A stretch of DNA of 55,954 nucleotides, from NCBI GenBank assembly GCA_018649665.1, contig JABIHL010000151.1:1-55954 (forward strand), read 5' to 3'. Each line of letters opens with the position of its first letter. Within the stretch, counting starts at the first letter, position 1. The notes under the pieces are model-generated. The model had not been told where the DNA came from. It searched no databases and saw only the letters and a program-made list of their open reading frames with translations. The position numbers and the translations under genes are program-made. This document shows, one piece after another, positions 38,375 through 48,361 of this stretch. This DNA comes from Chloroflexota bacterium (GTDB lineage: Bacteria > Chloroflexota > Dehalococcoidia > Lucifugimonadales > Lucifugimonadaceae).

Positions 38375-40277
38375 GTACCTGCTTGGCAGCCCCTAGAGAC
38401 GCCGGAGACATGAGATACACGCCAGCCCAACCTTGGGAGCGGTATTCGTGAGCCTGACGCACTGCAAGATCGATTCCTGCCTTTAGCTGGTCGGCGCTGC
38501 TGGTGTACTTTGCTAGGGCGTCGATCACGGCTCGGGGAAGGTTTACGCCGGGTACTTGAGCAATTCGCTCGGCATGAGCGGTAGATTTGAGAACCATCAC
38601 CCCCGGCAGAACTGAAACAGCTTCTCTGAAGGTAGCGATAGTTTCCATCGAGGCGTCGTCGAAAACCGGTTGAGTCATCACATAATCGGCTCCAGCATCA
38701 ATTTTTGCTCGAAGGCGATCTAGTTCAGCATCGATGTTTAATGCCTCTGGCTCGAAGCCTGTACCGATCGTGAATTTAGTGCCGCTATCGAGATTTCCAC
38801 CGAGCGGATTTCCACCGAAATCCCTTCCTACGTTGAGTTGATCGGCAGCGGCCCGAATCATCTGAGTTGAGTTCATGTCGAATACCGCAGACGAACGAGG
38901 GTATGTCGGAGACATTTTTGGTGGATCGCCAGTGACAAATAAAACGTTGCGTATGTTGCGGAGGTGATAACCCATCAAGCGTGATTGAATAGCCAGCGTG
39001 TTTAGATCCCGACCGGCAAAATGGGCTATGAATTCCAACTTGTCGTGATCTCGCCAAGCTAGCTTCGCTCTGATCAATTCGACGAGGTCACCGGGCGGGA
39101 TAAGAGGGAGACCTCTAGAACCATCAGTGATGTCGACTGCGTCTGCCAATCCGTCATCCACAATCTCTTGCACCATTCGAGCTCTGAGATCTAACGCTTT
39201 GGGATCGGCTCCAGTTGGTGCGACCATCTCCATACTGATTGCGAATTTTCCGTCAAATATCTTTTGCGAGAACGTGCCGTTGGCCTTACGAGGATCATCG
39301 ACGGAATGTTCACGCCGAAGCTGGGCATCGGGTGACATTGCTAAATCGGCGCCAACTGAAGATGTACGAGATTTTAGATATGCCGACATTTCGCGGACGT
39401 GTTCAGGATGAACTTCGCAACATCCGCCTACGAGAGCGGCCCCTGAATCGCCAAGTTGCCTCGCAAGTGTTCCCATGTATTCCGGGTTTGAGCGGGCGAG
39501 GAAGCGATGCCCAATACGTTCGAATCCACCAGCGTTCGGCATAGCGGAAAGAAGGAGTTCGCCGCTTTTCACCTTTTGGGCGAGATTTGCTTCTCGAATG
39601 AACTCAGCGGCAACCCATGGCGCTACACAGTTGATTCCCGCAACCGCAGCACCGGCATCGGCAGCCAACGAAGCAAATATAGAAGGATCGAGCGGCCATT
39701 CCTGAGTTTCGCCAACTCCGGGGTCGAGAGCCGCATGGGCGATAACCGGAGGGGCGTTGTCTCGGGACGATATATCTCGCGTAAGTGCCAATAAGCGGTC
39801 GGTGTCGGTAAACGTTTCGAGAAGAATCGCATCGACGCCGTTCTCGATGAGACTGTCAATTTGTGTTGAATAAGACTCAACTGTCTTACCGCCTGGTCCG
39901 ATCGATCCGATTACGAATATATCGTTCTTGTTATCCGGATATTCGGCCCGGTGTTCCTTGATTGCTTCTCGAGCGATAGTGACCGCCGCTTTGTTTATCT
40001 TGGCCACTTGGTTTTCGGCTCCGGCTACCGTTAGCTCGGTTTCGTTCGCTGAAAACGTGTTCGTGGTGAGAACGGTCGCTCCCGCTGCCATGCTCGACGT
40101 GTAAATCCCTTTGATGAGTTGGGGATTTCGAAGATTGATCGCCTCATATAAGAAGTCGGGCGATGCCAACCGCCCGGTTAGTTGGAATATGAGTGAACCA
40201 ATACCGCCATCGGCGAGCGTGGTCCCAGTTCGCAGCGACTCTAGAAATTTCGATTCGACTTGGGGCATATGCAACAT
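38355..40277 (-). CDS. Bifunctional homocysteine S-methyltransferase / methylenetetrahydrofolate reductase
   Basis: N-terminal LADGGIGSLIFQ...GGCCEVHPEHV (Hcy methyltransferase); C-terminal FVTGDPPKMSPTYP and GADYVMTQPVFD (MTHFR). Confidence 0.93.
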   Translation of the reverse strand: MLHMPQVESKFLESLRTGTTLADGGIGSLIFQLTGRLASPDFLYEAINLRNPQLIKGIYTSSMAAGATVLTTNTFSANETELTVAGAENQVAKINKAAVTIAREAIKEHRAEYPDNKNDIFVIGSIGPGGKTVESYSTQIDSLIENGVDAILLETFTDTDRLLALTRDISSRDNAPPVIAHAALDPGVGETQEWPLDPSIFASLAADAGAAVAGINCVAPWVAAEFIREANLAQKVKSGELLLSAMPNAGGFERIGHRFLARSNPEYMGTLARQLGDSGAALVGGCCEVHPEHVREMSAYLKSRTSSVGADLAMSPDAQLRREHSVDDPRKANGTFSQKIFDGKFAISMEMVAPTGADPKALDLRARMVQEIVDDGLADAVDITDGSRGLPLIPPGDLVELIRAKLAWRDHDKLEFIAHFAGRDLNTLAIQSRLMGYHLRNIRNVLFVTGDPPKMSPTYPRSSAVFDMNSTQMIRAAADQLNVGRDFGGNPLGGNLDSGTKFTIGTGFEPEALNIDAELDRLRAKIDAGADYVMTQPVFDDASMETIATFREAVSVLPGVMVLKSTAHAERIAQVPGVNLPRAVIDALAKYTSSADQLKAGIDLAVRQAHEYRSQGWAGVYLMSPASLGAAKQVLKTLAD

Positions 40278-40361
40278 TTGTGGAGACTTGAGGTGGCGGC
40301 CGATTTTGATTATCGCCTGCCCCAGAGCGAAATGGAGTGATTGGCGTTTTCTTCATCCGTG

Positions 40362-41168
40362 CTACTCGATAGTTATCTCGCCTGTCATTACTTCAACCAC
40401 GTGACCGGCGATATTCACTCGTTCATCTACTAATCTGCAGTACATCGTGCCGCCGCGCCTCGAAATCTGTCGACCGACCAGTTCGGTTCTTCCGAATTTT
40501 TTCGACCAGTAGGGCGTTAGAACGGTGTGCGACGATCCGGTTGCAGGATCTTCATTGACGCCGGCGGTTGGCACGAAAAATCGGCTTACAAAGTCGAATT
40601 CGTCGGCATCGGCAGGTGCTGTAGCTGCAATCCAAGGCTCTTTGAGGTTCGCCACTGCTGCAAAATCTGGTTTGAGATTGGCTACTTGCGATTCCGTTTC
40701 AAACACGGCAACGGTCGTGTTCGCATGTAAGACCTCGATTGGTGAGGCTCCGAGCGCAGATTCAACGGCAGCGACTTCATCCCTATTTTGCAACGGACTA
40801 GGCGGATTTGACGGAAAGTCGAGTTCGAGCATTCCGTTCTGACGTTCCACTGTTAGTCGACCGCTTCGAGAACTAAAGGCAACCTGATCGAGGTTCGGTT
40901 CCAGTTTCGAAAAGACAACATGTCCAGACGCTAACGTGGCGTGACCGCACAAATCTACTTCAACTGTTGGGGTGAACCACCGGATTTCGTAGTCGATATT
41001 TTGTTTTTCGCTCGGTACGAAGAACGCGGTTTCTGACAGGTTCATCTCAGCGGCAATAGATTGCATCGCTTCTTCGGGCAACCATTTATCAAGCGGGCAG
41101 ACCGCTGCTGGGTTTCCTGAAAAAGGTTGATCGGTGAACGCATCGATCTGAAAAGCGGGGATTTTCAT
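40362..41168 (-). CDS. PhzF family isomerase-like protein
   Basis: QIDAFTDQPFSGNPAAVCPLDKWL...DLCGHATLASGHV...ATGSSHTVLTPYW. Confidence 0.93.
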   Translation of the reverse strand: MKIPAFQIDAFTDQPFSGNPAAVCPLDKWLPEEAMQSIAAEMNLSETAFFVPSEKQNIDYEIRWFTPTVEVDLCGHATLASGHVVFSKLEPNLDQVAFSSRSGRLTVERQNGMLELDFPSNPPSPLQNRDEVAAVESALGASPIEVLHANTTVAVFETESQVANLKPDFAAVANLKEPWIAATAPADADEFDFVSRFFVPTAGVNEDPATGSSHTVLTPYWSKKFGRTELVGRQISRRGGTMYCRLVDERVNIAGHVVEVMTGEITIE

Positions 41169-41193
41169 GAGGCTCCGTCCGAATATCGACCGA

Positions 41194-42369
41194 CTACAGG
41201 TTATTGCCGCCGGTCCAAGGGTGCTTTTCTAGCTCTGACTCAATCAAATCAGAACCGAGACCTGGTCGGTTGTGTACTTGAAGTTTTCCGTTAATGATCT
41301 CGAACGGATGGGTCATCAAGTCGTCGCGCCAAGGTGCGTCGTCGTTAATGAATTCCAACGTCATGAAGTTTGGGATAACGGCGCATATGTTGGCCGAAAC
41401 CAGTGTATTCATCGGAGAATGGCAGTTGTGTGGCGCAATAGCGGTGTCGTACAGATGTGCCAGATCACAAATTTTCTTACCCATTGTGATGCCGTTCCAG
41501 GCGAAGTCGGGCATGATTACGTCCTGAGCATGTGATTCGAAGAACGGTCGGTATTCTTCGGGCCCCATCAGGCTTTCGCCGTGGCAAATAGTAGTCGTGG
41601 TCGACTCACGAACTGTGCGTAGCGACCCTGGGTCCCACGTTTCAGTCTCAAGCCACATCATGTCGAACGGTTCAAGTGCTCTTGCAAGCTTGATGGCACC
41701 GCCCAATCGGAAACTAAGAGCCGTATCGATAGCTATTCCAATTTCCGGGCCAAGTGCTTCTCGGAATGTTCCGATCACACTTACCGCATTTTCAAGTTGC
41801 TGATACGTGATCTGACCACTATTTCCGACGCCGTTTTTCTTGCTAGGAATATCTGGTAGATCGTCGAGGGCAAGAATGTTGGTTTTTATACCTGTAAATC
41901 CTTGATCGAGCACTTCCTGACTGAGTTCTCGTACGTCATCTAGTGTCGAAAGCTTCGGTACCCCGAGTTTTTCGGAGTAGCGTCCACGATCAGATCCGCA
42001 GTGTGACCAGTAGAGTTCGAGCTCATCACGCATCTTGCCGCCGAGTAGTTGCCAAACTGGCGCATCGAGTGCTTTGCCTCGAATATCCCACAGGGCTGAA
42101 TCGATGCCCGACATCGCTTTGTAGGCGATGCCGCCTCGTTGGCGGACCATAAACGAAGCGTTGTCCCACCATGCCGCCTCTGACGCCATCGGGTCTTTTC
42201 CGATCATGTTTTCGCCAAGCTGGTTCACCGTTGCTGCCACCGAGTAGGCAGCTTGCCACTCGGTGCAATCTCCCCAGCCGACAATTCCGGAGTCAGTTTC
42301 GATTTTCACGAACGTCCAGGGTCTGAATACGCCATCGACGATAAATGTTTTGACCTTGGTGATTTTCAC
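41194..42369 (-). CDS. Enolase-superfamily (mandelate racemase-like) protein
   Basis: GFTGIKTNI, AIDTALSF, WLETETW, CHGESLMG, IAPHNCHSP motifs. Confidence 0.92.
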   Translation of the reverse strand: MKITKVKTFIVDGVFRPWTFVKIETDSGIVGWGDCTEWQAAYSVAATVNQLGENMIGKDPMASEAAWWDNASFMVRQRGGIAYKAMSGIDSALWDIRGKALDAPVWQLLGGKMRDELELYWSHCGSDRGRYSEKLGVPKLSTLDDVRELSQEVLDQGFTGIKTNILALDDLPDIPSKKNGVGNSGQITYQQLENAVSVIGTFREALGPEIGIAIDTALSFRLGGAIKLARALEPFDMMWLETETWDPGSLRTVRESTTTTICHGESLMGPEEYRPFFESHAQDVIMPDFAWNGITMGKKICDLAHLYDTAIAPHNCHSPMNTLVSANICAVIPNFMTLEFINDDAPWRDDLMTHPFEIINGKLQVHNRPGLGSDLIESELEKHPWTGGNNL

Positions 42370-43718
42370 TTGATGTTCCTTAGATCTTGGTTCGCATCAT
42401 TGTTCTCTGGCTCGTCGACGGCGCCACCTGATGGAGCATCGGTGTATTCGTATCGACGTACGCCGGGAACCACAACCCAGATAACCGCCACAACTGCTAT
42501 CCCAACGAAACCGCCCAAAACCATCGTCGCACCTGCACCGATTGCCGCTGATACGAACGCCACTTCCATCTGACCGATATTGTTCGCACTCATCGCCGCA
42601 AACGAATGGGCGCTCGATGCTCTTCCTATCAACCGGTCGGGTGTAGTTAGCTGCACGATTGCTTGTCGCATGGTCATGCCGACCGAGTCGGTAGCCCCGA
42701 GTAGGGCAACAATTACGAGCCCAATCCAGAAGATTGGTGTCAGCCCAAAAGCGATGAGACCGACTGCATAAACCATGGTTGCACCGAGAACGATTCGACC
42801 TTTGTGGCGAATTTTCTCAGTGAAGAACACCAGCATTGAGCCACCCACGCCTCCGAAGGCGTTGGCTGAGCCTAATAGGGCAGTGCCTTCTGCACCCATC
42901 CCATAAAGTCCGCTGGCGAATAACGGGAACAGCATTCTGTAGAAGCTGACTACCGTTACCCCGATATCGAGCAGGTAGAGACCCGGTAAGATCGGGTGTC
43001 TCTTCACGAACGTAGCACCCTCTACGATTGCCGCTACTTTGCTTTGCGAGACCGTGTCAGGATCGGGAGCACCACTGGCTTTGATCATGGCGGGAGCAAG
43101 CATGCTAATGCCAGCAAAAATTGTTCCAACGAAGAAGGTGGTACCTACTCCGAACTGAGTAAACAAGATCCCAAATAGAAGCGGTGCTGCGATTTGTCCT
43201 ACTTGGAACGACGCCGTTTGGAAAGTTACGCCGTTGGTCGTGTGTGATCGAGGAATCACTCTCGGAAGCATGGCTGGTCGAGCAGAATTCCCGAGCATGT
43301 TTACGATTCCCGTTACGCCAGTGACGGCGAAAATCATCCAGGGAGCGAGAACGTCGTTCCATGCAGCTAGTGTTAGCAGAAGCATCGATAGGAACGAAAC
43401 GCTCTGAGTGAAAACCATCAGCTTCTTGCGGTTGATGGTATCCGCCAGCAGTCCGCCATAGACAACTACTGGCATCTGAAGGAACTGGACAGCGCCAAGC
43501 AGACCTAGCTGTAGTTCCGATCCTGTTTCGTCATATAACCACTGTGTGCTGGTGAACAGCCGCAACTGCATTGCCACGAGCATTCCCATGCCGGAAAGCC
43601 AAAGCAGCGTGTAGTCGCGGAATGCTAGTGATGACCACGGTCGTAGTTGCTTTCCGTGGGGTCTTGTCTCTCGAGGCAATGGTTCAGAAGACGGAGATTC
43701 AGGTTCGTTCGATTTCAA
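42366..43718 (-). CDS. MFS transporter (MFS_3/enterobactin exporter-like)
   Basis: About 12 hydrophobic segments; FRDYTLLWLSGMGM start typical of the family; ATGA overlap with the enolase-family gene. Confidence 0.88.
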   Translation of the reverse strand: MKSNEPESPSSEPLPRETRPHGKQLRPWSSLAFRDYTLLWLSGMGMLVAMQLRLFTSTQWLYDETGSELQLGLLGAVQFLQMPVVVYGGLLADTINRKKLMVFTQSVSFLSMLLLTLAAWNDVLAPWMIFAVTGVTGIVNMLGNSARPAMLPRVIPRSHTTNGVTFQTASFQVGQIAAPLLFGILFTQFGVGTTFFVGTIFAGISMLAPAMIKASGAPDPDTVSQSKVAAIVEGATFVKRHPILPGLYLLDIGVTVVSFYRMLFPLFASGLYGMGAEGTALLGSANAFGGVGGSMLVFFTEKIRHKGRIVLGATMVYAVGLIAFGLTPIFWIGLVIVALLGATDSVGMTMRQAIVQLTTPDRLIGRASSAHSFAAMSANNIGQMEVAFVSAAIGAGATMVLGGFVGIAVVAVIWVVVPGVRRYEYTDAPSGGAVDEPENNDANQDLRNIK

Positions 43719-43800
43719 GTTAGGTTTCTATTAGCCGGGTAGTGATTTGCGGCATTTTAGCACCGCCCCAGCCGCCAAACGAGAGCAAATAACTGGTCGA

Positions 43801-44349
43801 CTAAGTGGCGTTCGCTGCGATTAGCTCACGAACTTTTTGTGAAAGGCGTGAACCAGAGATCGCCCCGATGATGATGTCGTGAACGCGGCCGTCTTTTCCG
43901 ATCAAGAACGTTGAAGGCATGCTTTGCACCCTCCAGTCGGTGATTACGCTCCGATTAGACGTATTGCCGGTCACATAGGTAATGCCAACTTCATCAACAA
44001 GGGCTTGACCAGTTTTGTAGGTTCCGAGCCCGACGTATGGTCCAACGTCGACTCCAATAAACAAGACTTTATCCCCATATTCCCGCCATGTTTCTTCGAG
44101 CGCCGGCATTTCGGCTCGGCAGGGAGGGCAGTTGCCCGCCCAGAAATTCAGAAGTATTGGGCGATCTTCGTTTGCAATCAGTTCGTTGAAAGATATGGAA
44201 TCTCCCCCGACCTCATTGGCCCCCGTATACAAGTTGAGAACGAAATCACCGTCGCCAGAACCTTCCCCGGTTGAACAGGCCGTGAGAATGATCGATAGGG
44301 AAGCCAAAGTCAGAAGTAGAACAAGGCGATTGATTCTTGAGAGTTGCAT
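43801..44349 (-). CDS. TlpA/ResA-like thioredoxin-domain lipoprotein
   Basis: Lipobox ILTAC; LLNFWAGNCPPCRAEMPALEE; GVDVGPYVG. Confidence 0.92.
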   Translation of the reverse strand: MQLSRINRLVLLLTLASLSIILTACSTGEGSGDGDFVLNLYTGANEVGGDSISFNELIANEDRPILLNFWAGNCPPCRAEMPALEETWREYGDKVLFIGVDVGPYVGLGTYKTGQALVDEVGITYVTGNTSNRSVITDWRVQSMPSTFLIGKDGRVHDIIIGAISGSRLSQKVRELIAANAT

Positions 44350-44542
44350 GTAGTTCCTGATGAGTAACTAAAGAGATTCGATTCCGAGATGTCCGTGCGC
44401 GCACATTTGTCAATTCGATGCACTCTTACGCCATTCGGCGCGGTTCGACCATTGATTGTGATGGTAAATTGGCTCGACAGTCGCCACGTGAGTTTTAATG
44501 TGGCGATGATTTTGTGTTCCAAATAGTTCGTGGAGATATCAA

Positions 44543-45358
44543 ATGGGTGAATTCGACGGAAAATCCGTAATCGTCACAGGTGGTGCGTTGGGCATTGGTG
44601 GGGCGGCTTCTGAAGCATTCGCCAAAGAGGGTGCTCGTGTAACGATCCTCGATTGGAATACGCAGGCTGGTGACGAAATCGTTAGTCGAATTACCTCTCG
44701 GGGAGGAACTGCGCAGTTTGTTCATGGCGACGCGGGTACCTCGGAAGGGTGCCGATCGACCGTCGATGCAGCGGTCGAGGCATACGGTGGAGTGAACGTA
44801 CTGTTCAACAACGTCGGTATCCAGCCTCCTGATTCATATGTCGATGCCGTCGAGCTTCCTGAAGAAACTTGGGACAAGATCATCGCGGTCAACTTGAAAA
44901 GTCGATTCCTGATGGCTAAGTACTCGATTCCTCACATGCGTAAAGCGGGTGGGGGAGTGATTATTTCTTCAGCCAGTGTTCAGGGACTCCAATCAATGGG
45001 CGGAGTGTCTGCCTATGCTGCGTCGAAGGGTGGCGACTTATCACTTATGCGGCAGATGGCGTTGGATTTCGCTCCCGACAACATTCGGGTTGTATGCGTG
45101 AACCCTGGAGCTATCGATACACCGATGGTTCGGAACGCTATTGCTGGAACTGGCGGTGATCTCGAGGATGAACTGATTTCAACTGGTCAGGCGCATCCAA
45201 TTGGCAGAATCGGACAAGCAGTTGACATCGCGAACATGGTCTTATTTCTTGCAAGCGACAAAGCATCGTTCGTCACCGGATCGTACTTCAACGTCGATGG
45301 TGGACTTATGGCGATGGGTGCGTGGGCATCGACTGTCGGTTCAGCAGGTTCAGAGTAG
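44543..45358 (+). CDS. SDR family oxidoreductase
   Basis: VIVTGGALGIGGAASEAFA; NNVGIQ; YAASKGG; NPGAIDTPM; C-terminal NVDGG. Confidence 0.94.
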   Translation: MGEFDGKSVIVTGGALGIGGAASEAFAKEGARVTILDWNTQAGDEIVSRITSRGGTAQFVHGDAGTSEGCRSTVDAAVEAYGGVNVLFNNVGIQPPDSYVDAVELPEETWDKIIAVNLKSRFLMAKYSIPHMRKAGGGVIISSASVQGLQSMGGVSAYAASKGGDLSLMRQMALDFAPDNIRVVCVNPGAIDTPMVRNAIAGTGGDLEDELISTGQAHPIGRIGQAVDIANMVLFLASDKASFVTGSYFNVDGGLMAMGAWASTVGSAGSE

Positions 45359-45366
45359 GCAGAGGT

Positions 45367-45756
45367 TTATTTGCCGCGGTAGTTTTGCCGTTTAGGACGT
45401 TTGGGCTTTTTAGGCGGCAGCGACCCTGCAAACTCACTGGCTTCATCGAGCCAGTTGAGAAGATCTTCATCTTCAGCGATGCGTTCGTTGTTCAACAGCA
45501 CGTATTCCTTCATCGCTTTGTTGTTGCCTAGTGGATCGAACGGATCGGCATCACCAGACACGATTAGTTCAGTGGTTCGTTCGGTGCCGACTCGAACCAT
45601 AATTCCGTCGCCCCATGCACCAGCGAACATTAGATCGTTAGATTCCAAGAACCAAGCAATAGTTCCAAACATGCTCTTGCTTCGAACAGGAGCCATCGAG
45701 AGAAGCCCCGATACGCGTTCGATTAGTGCTTCGTCCTTTTTTGCCCATTCAGCCAT
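45367..45756 (-). CDS. TfoX N-terminal domain-like protein
   Basis: VRSKSMFGTIAWFLESNDLMFAGAWGDGIMVRVG matches TfoX_N style. Confidence 0.75.
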   Translation of the reverse strand: MAEWAKKDEALIERVSGLLSMAPVRSKSMFGTIAWFLESNDLMFAGAWGDGIMVRVGTERTTELIVSGDADPFDPLGNNKAMKEYVLLNNERIAEDEDLLNWLDEASEFAGSLPPKKPKRPKRQNYRGK

Positions 45757-45884
45757 TTGATGTTGTTCTTAGCAAGCTTTGTGTTCGAAAGCTTTTGTAT
45801 TTCGATTGTATGAAACGTGTCGTATTGGTAAATCTACCTTAGCTTGCGATCTAAACGAATCGGCGATGTCGCACCGAATGAACG

Positions 45885-47027
45885 CTAAATGTACGAGATC
45901 GAATTGTCGGGGTTGACCCGGTCGCCGCGATGCCATGATTTGGAATACGGTCGGTTTGTAAATTCTGACTCCACGACGTCAATACCGAGTCCTGGACCTT
46001 CCGGAATCGGGTAGTAACCGTCAACAGGTTCGACAATGTTGGTCACTGATGAGATTTCGAACGGCTTTAACGCCCTCGATTCTTGAACTAGGAAGTTCGA
46101 AGTGGCCGCATCGAAGTGGAGATTAGCGACACTAGCCAATGGTCCCATTGGGTTGTGAGGCGCTACAACTAAATCGTGTGCCTCTGCCATGAACGCTATT
46201 TTTCGCATTTCGGTTAGACCACCAACGATGCAGACCTCGGGCTGAAGAATGTCGACCCCGCCTTCTCTGATCAGATCCCACATCTCGAACTTGGTGTACA
46301 GGCACTCTCCCGTTGCGACAGCGCATGGCATTTTTTCGCGCAATTTGCCCATTTCGTAGCGGTTTTCCATCCTAATTGGCTCTTCCATGAACCACGGATT
46401 GAACTCCATCAGGGCGTCAGTGAGTTCGAGAATTCGTATCGGTTCGTAGATCGCCGCATGAGCGTCAAATCCAACGTCGATGTCGTCACCGACTGCTTGA
46501 CGTACCGCCTTGAACCTCGCGTTCGAATCGATCATCACGTCATTCCACCGCATATCTCGCCAATTTGGAGATAGTGGACTCGCTTTTAACGCTGTGTAGC
46601 CCTTGTCGACGAACTTGCGTGCGTCTTCGGCCAGATCTTCAGGCGTGTCGCCGTGGATATCCCAATAGGCTCGTATTTTGTCTCGAACTTTGCCGCCCAT
46701 CAGTTCATAAACGGGTTTATCGAGTGCCTTTCCAGTGATGTCCCAAAGTGAGACGTCGATCGCCGAAAGTGCAGCTAATCCGGAAGATCCGATAGGGAAT
46801 CGAGCTCCCTGATAACAAAGTGCCCAGTTGCGTTCGATCTCCGTCGGGTCTTGCCCAACAAGCTGCTCGGCGAAGTATTCGACCCATACTGTCGATGCCA
46901 TGTCAGGACCAACGTGGTAGACCTCGCCCACGCCATGGATTCCGGCGTCGGTATGTGTTCTGACGTAGATGAGATTTCCGGCTACTGGATCGGATCCTAT
47001 GAGTGTTTCTATTTTTGTGATTTTCAT
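45885..47027 (-). CDS. Enolase-superfamily (mandelate racemase/galactonate dehydratase-like) protein
   Basis: ALKASPLSPNW, FDAHAAI, WFMEEPI, TGECLY, VAPHNPMGPL motifs. Confidence 0.93.
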   Translation of the reverse strand: MKITKIETLIGSDPVAGNLIYVRTHTDAGIHGVGEVYHVGPDMASTVWVEYFAEQLVGQDPTEIERNWALCYQGARFPIGSSGLAALSAIDVSLWDITGKALDKPVYELMGGKVRDKIRAYWDIHGDTPEDLAEDARKFVDKGYTALKASPLSPNWRDMRWNDVMIDSNARFKAVRQAVGDDIDVGFDAHAAIYEPIRILELTDALMEFNPWFMEEPIRMENRYEMGKLREKMPCAVATGECLYTKFEMWDLIREGGVDILQPEVCIVGGLTEMRKIAFMAEAHDLVVAPHNPMGPLASVANLHFDAATSNFLVQESRALKPFEISSVTNIVEPVDGYYPIPEGPGLGIDVVESEFTNRPYSKSWHRGDRVNPDNSISYI

Positions 47028-47076
47028 GTCGGCCGTCTTTTAGAAATTACGAGTTGAAGTTGGAATTAGTGGCGAT

Positions 47077-48216
47077 TTAGAGGAATCCGGGTGATCCGTC
47101 GCTGTAGGTTGCGAATCCTCGATCCCAATGGGCAGGAGGATTCGCAGCGATGGCATCGTGATTCAGAGTCATTCCAAGCCCAGGCTGTGTCGGGAGCTCG
47201 AAATATCCATCAACCGGGATCCACGATTCGTTTATGAACTCGGATTTCTTCTTTTTGTGATCGCCGTGCCACTCGAGAATCGCAAAGTTGTTTATGGAAG
47301 CGGCGTGATGAACACCAGCCGCAGTTGAGATCAATCCCAACGGGTTGTGCGGGGCGACGGTGACATAGTGTGCTTCAGCTACGGCGGCGATCTTCTTAGC
47401 TTCGAGAAGACCTCCACAGCAGAGCAAATCAGGTTGGATGATGTCGACGGCGTCGGCGTTTAGCAGTTCTGTGTATCGGTGAAGACCGTACATATTTTCG
47501 CCAGTTGCGAGTGCGACTCTGAACTCACGGCGTAGTTCTGCGCTCGATTCGATGAACTCAGCCCGGGCCGGTTCTTCAATGAACATGAGCCTATATGGCG
47601 TGATGACTCTCGCAAGCTCTAGTGACAGAGCTGTTTCGCGAATGGCAACGTGTACATCGACCGCTAGATCGGGATTGTCGCCAATCGCATCTCGAATAGC
47701 CGACATTCGCTGATCGGCTTCGCGTAGCGCCTGTCGCCACGGAATTTCACGCCAATTCGAAGGAAGTGGGCTGGTTTTGAACGCTGAGTAGCCTTCGTCC
47801 ATTAGTCGTACTGCATGTTCGCCGACTTCCTTCGGCGAATCTCCGTAAATCCCGTGGTAAACCCGAACGCGATCTCGAGTCTTACCGCCTAGCAAGCTGT
47901 AAACGGGAAGCCCGGCAGCTTTACCTGCAATATCCCAAAGTGCGAGATCGATACCTGAAATGGCAGACCACGCAACTTGACCAAGAGGGAAACGCAACGT
48001 GTTTTTCGCCCGGCGAATTAGCCATTCGATTCGTCCGGGGTCCTGACCTTTGAACCACGATTTCATCTCTTCGATCATCGCTATCACGCTTCGGTCAGGA
48101 CCAATCGAGTATGCCTCACCGACTCCTGTGATCCCTTCATCAGTCTCGATTTCGAGAAAGATGTTGTTTCGTTGACCGTCGTTCGCGTGGAACGTCTTGA
48201 TATCGGTAATTTTCAT
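47077..48216 (-). CDS. Enolase-superfamily (mandelate racemase/galactonate dehydratase-like) protein
   Basis: AFKTSPLPSNW, VDVHVAI, FIEEPAR, TGENMY, VAPHNPLG motifs; tandem paralog of the 45885 gene. Confidence 0.93.
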   Translation of the reverse strand: MKITDIKTFHANDGQRNNIFLEIETDEGITGVGEAYSIGPDRSVIAMIEEMKSWFKGQDPGRIEWLIRRAKNTLRFPLGQVAWSAISGIDLALWDIAGKAAGLPVYSLLGGKTRDRVRVYHGIYGDSPKEVGEHAVRLMDEGYSAFKTSPLPSNWREIPWRQALREADQRMSAIRDAIGDNPDLAVDVHVAIRETALSLELARVITPYRLMFIEEPARAEFIESSAELRREFRVALATGENMYGLHRYTELLNADAVDIIQPDLLCCGGLLEAKKIAAVAEAHYVTVAPHNPLGLISTAAGVHHAASINNFAILEWHGDHKKKKSEFINESWIPVDGYFELPTQPGLGMTLNHDAIAANPPAHWDRGFATYSDGSPGFL

Positions 48217-48361
48217 CTTGAACCTACAGTTGTTGGTTGAGCTTCATCACAATGCGCAAAGCAATGACGCACAGTTATCGCTGCAGTATTTTGGCAGGTT
48301 GGCGATATTGGTCAACTTTTATTCACATTCATTCGATAAAATGCCGGCACGGAGTTCAGCT

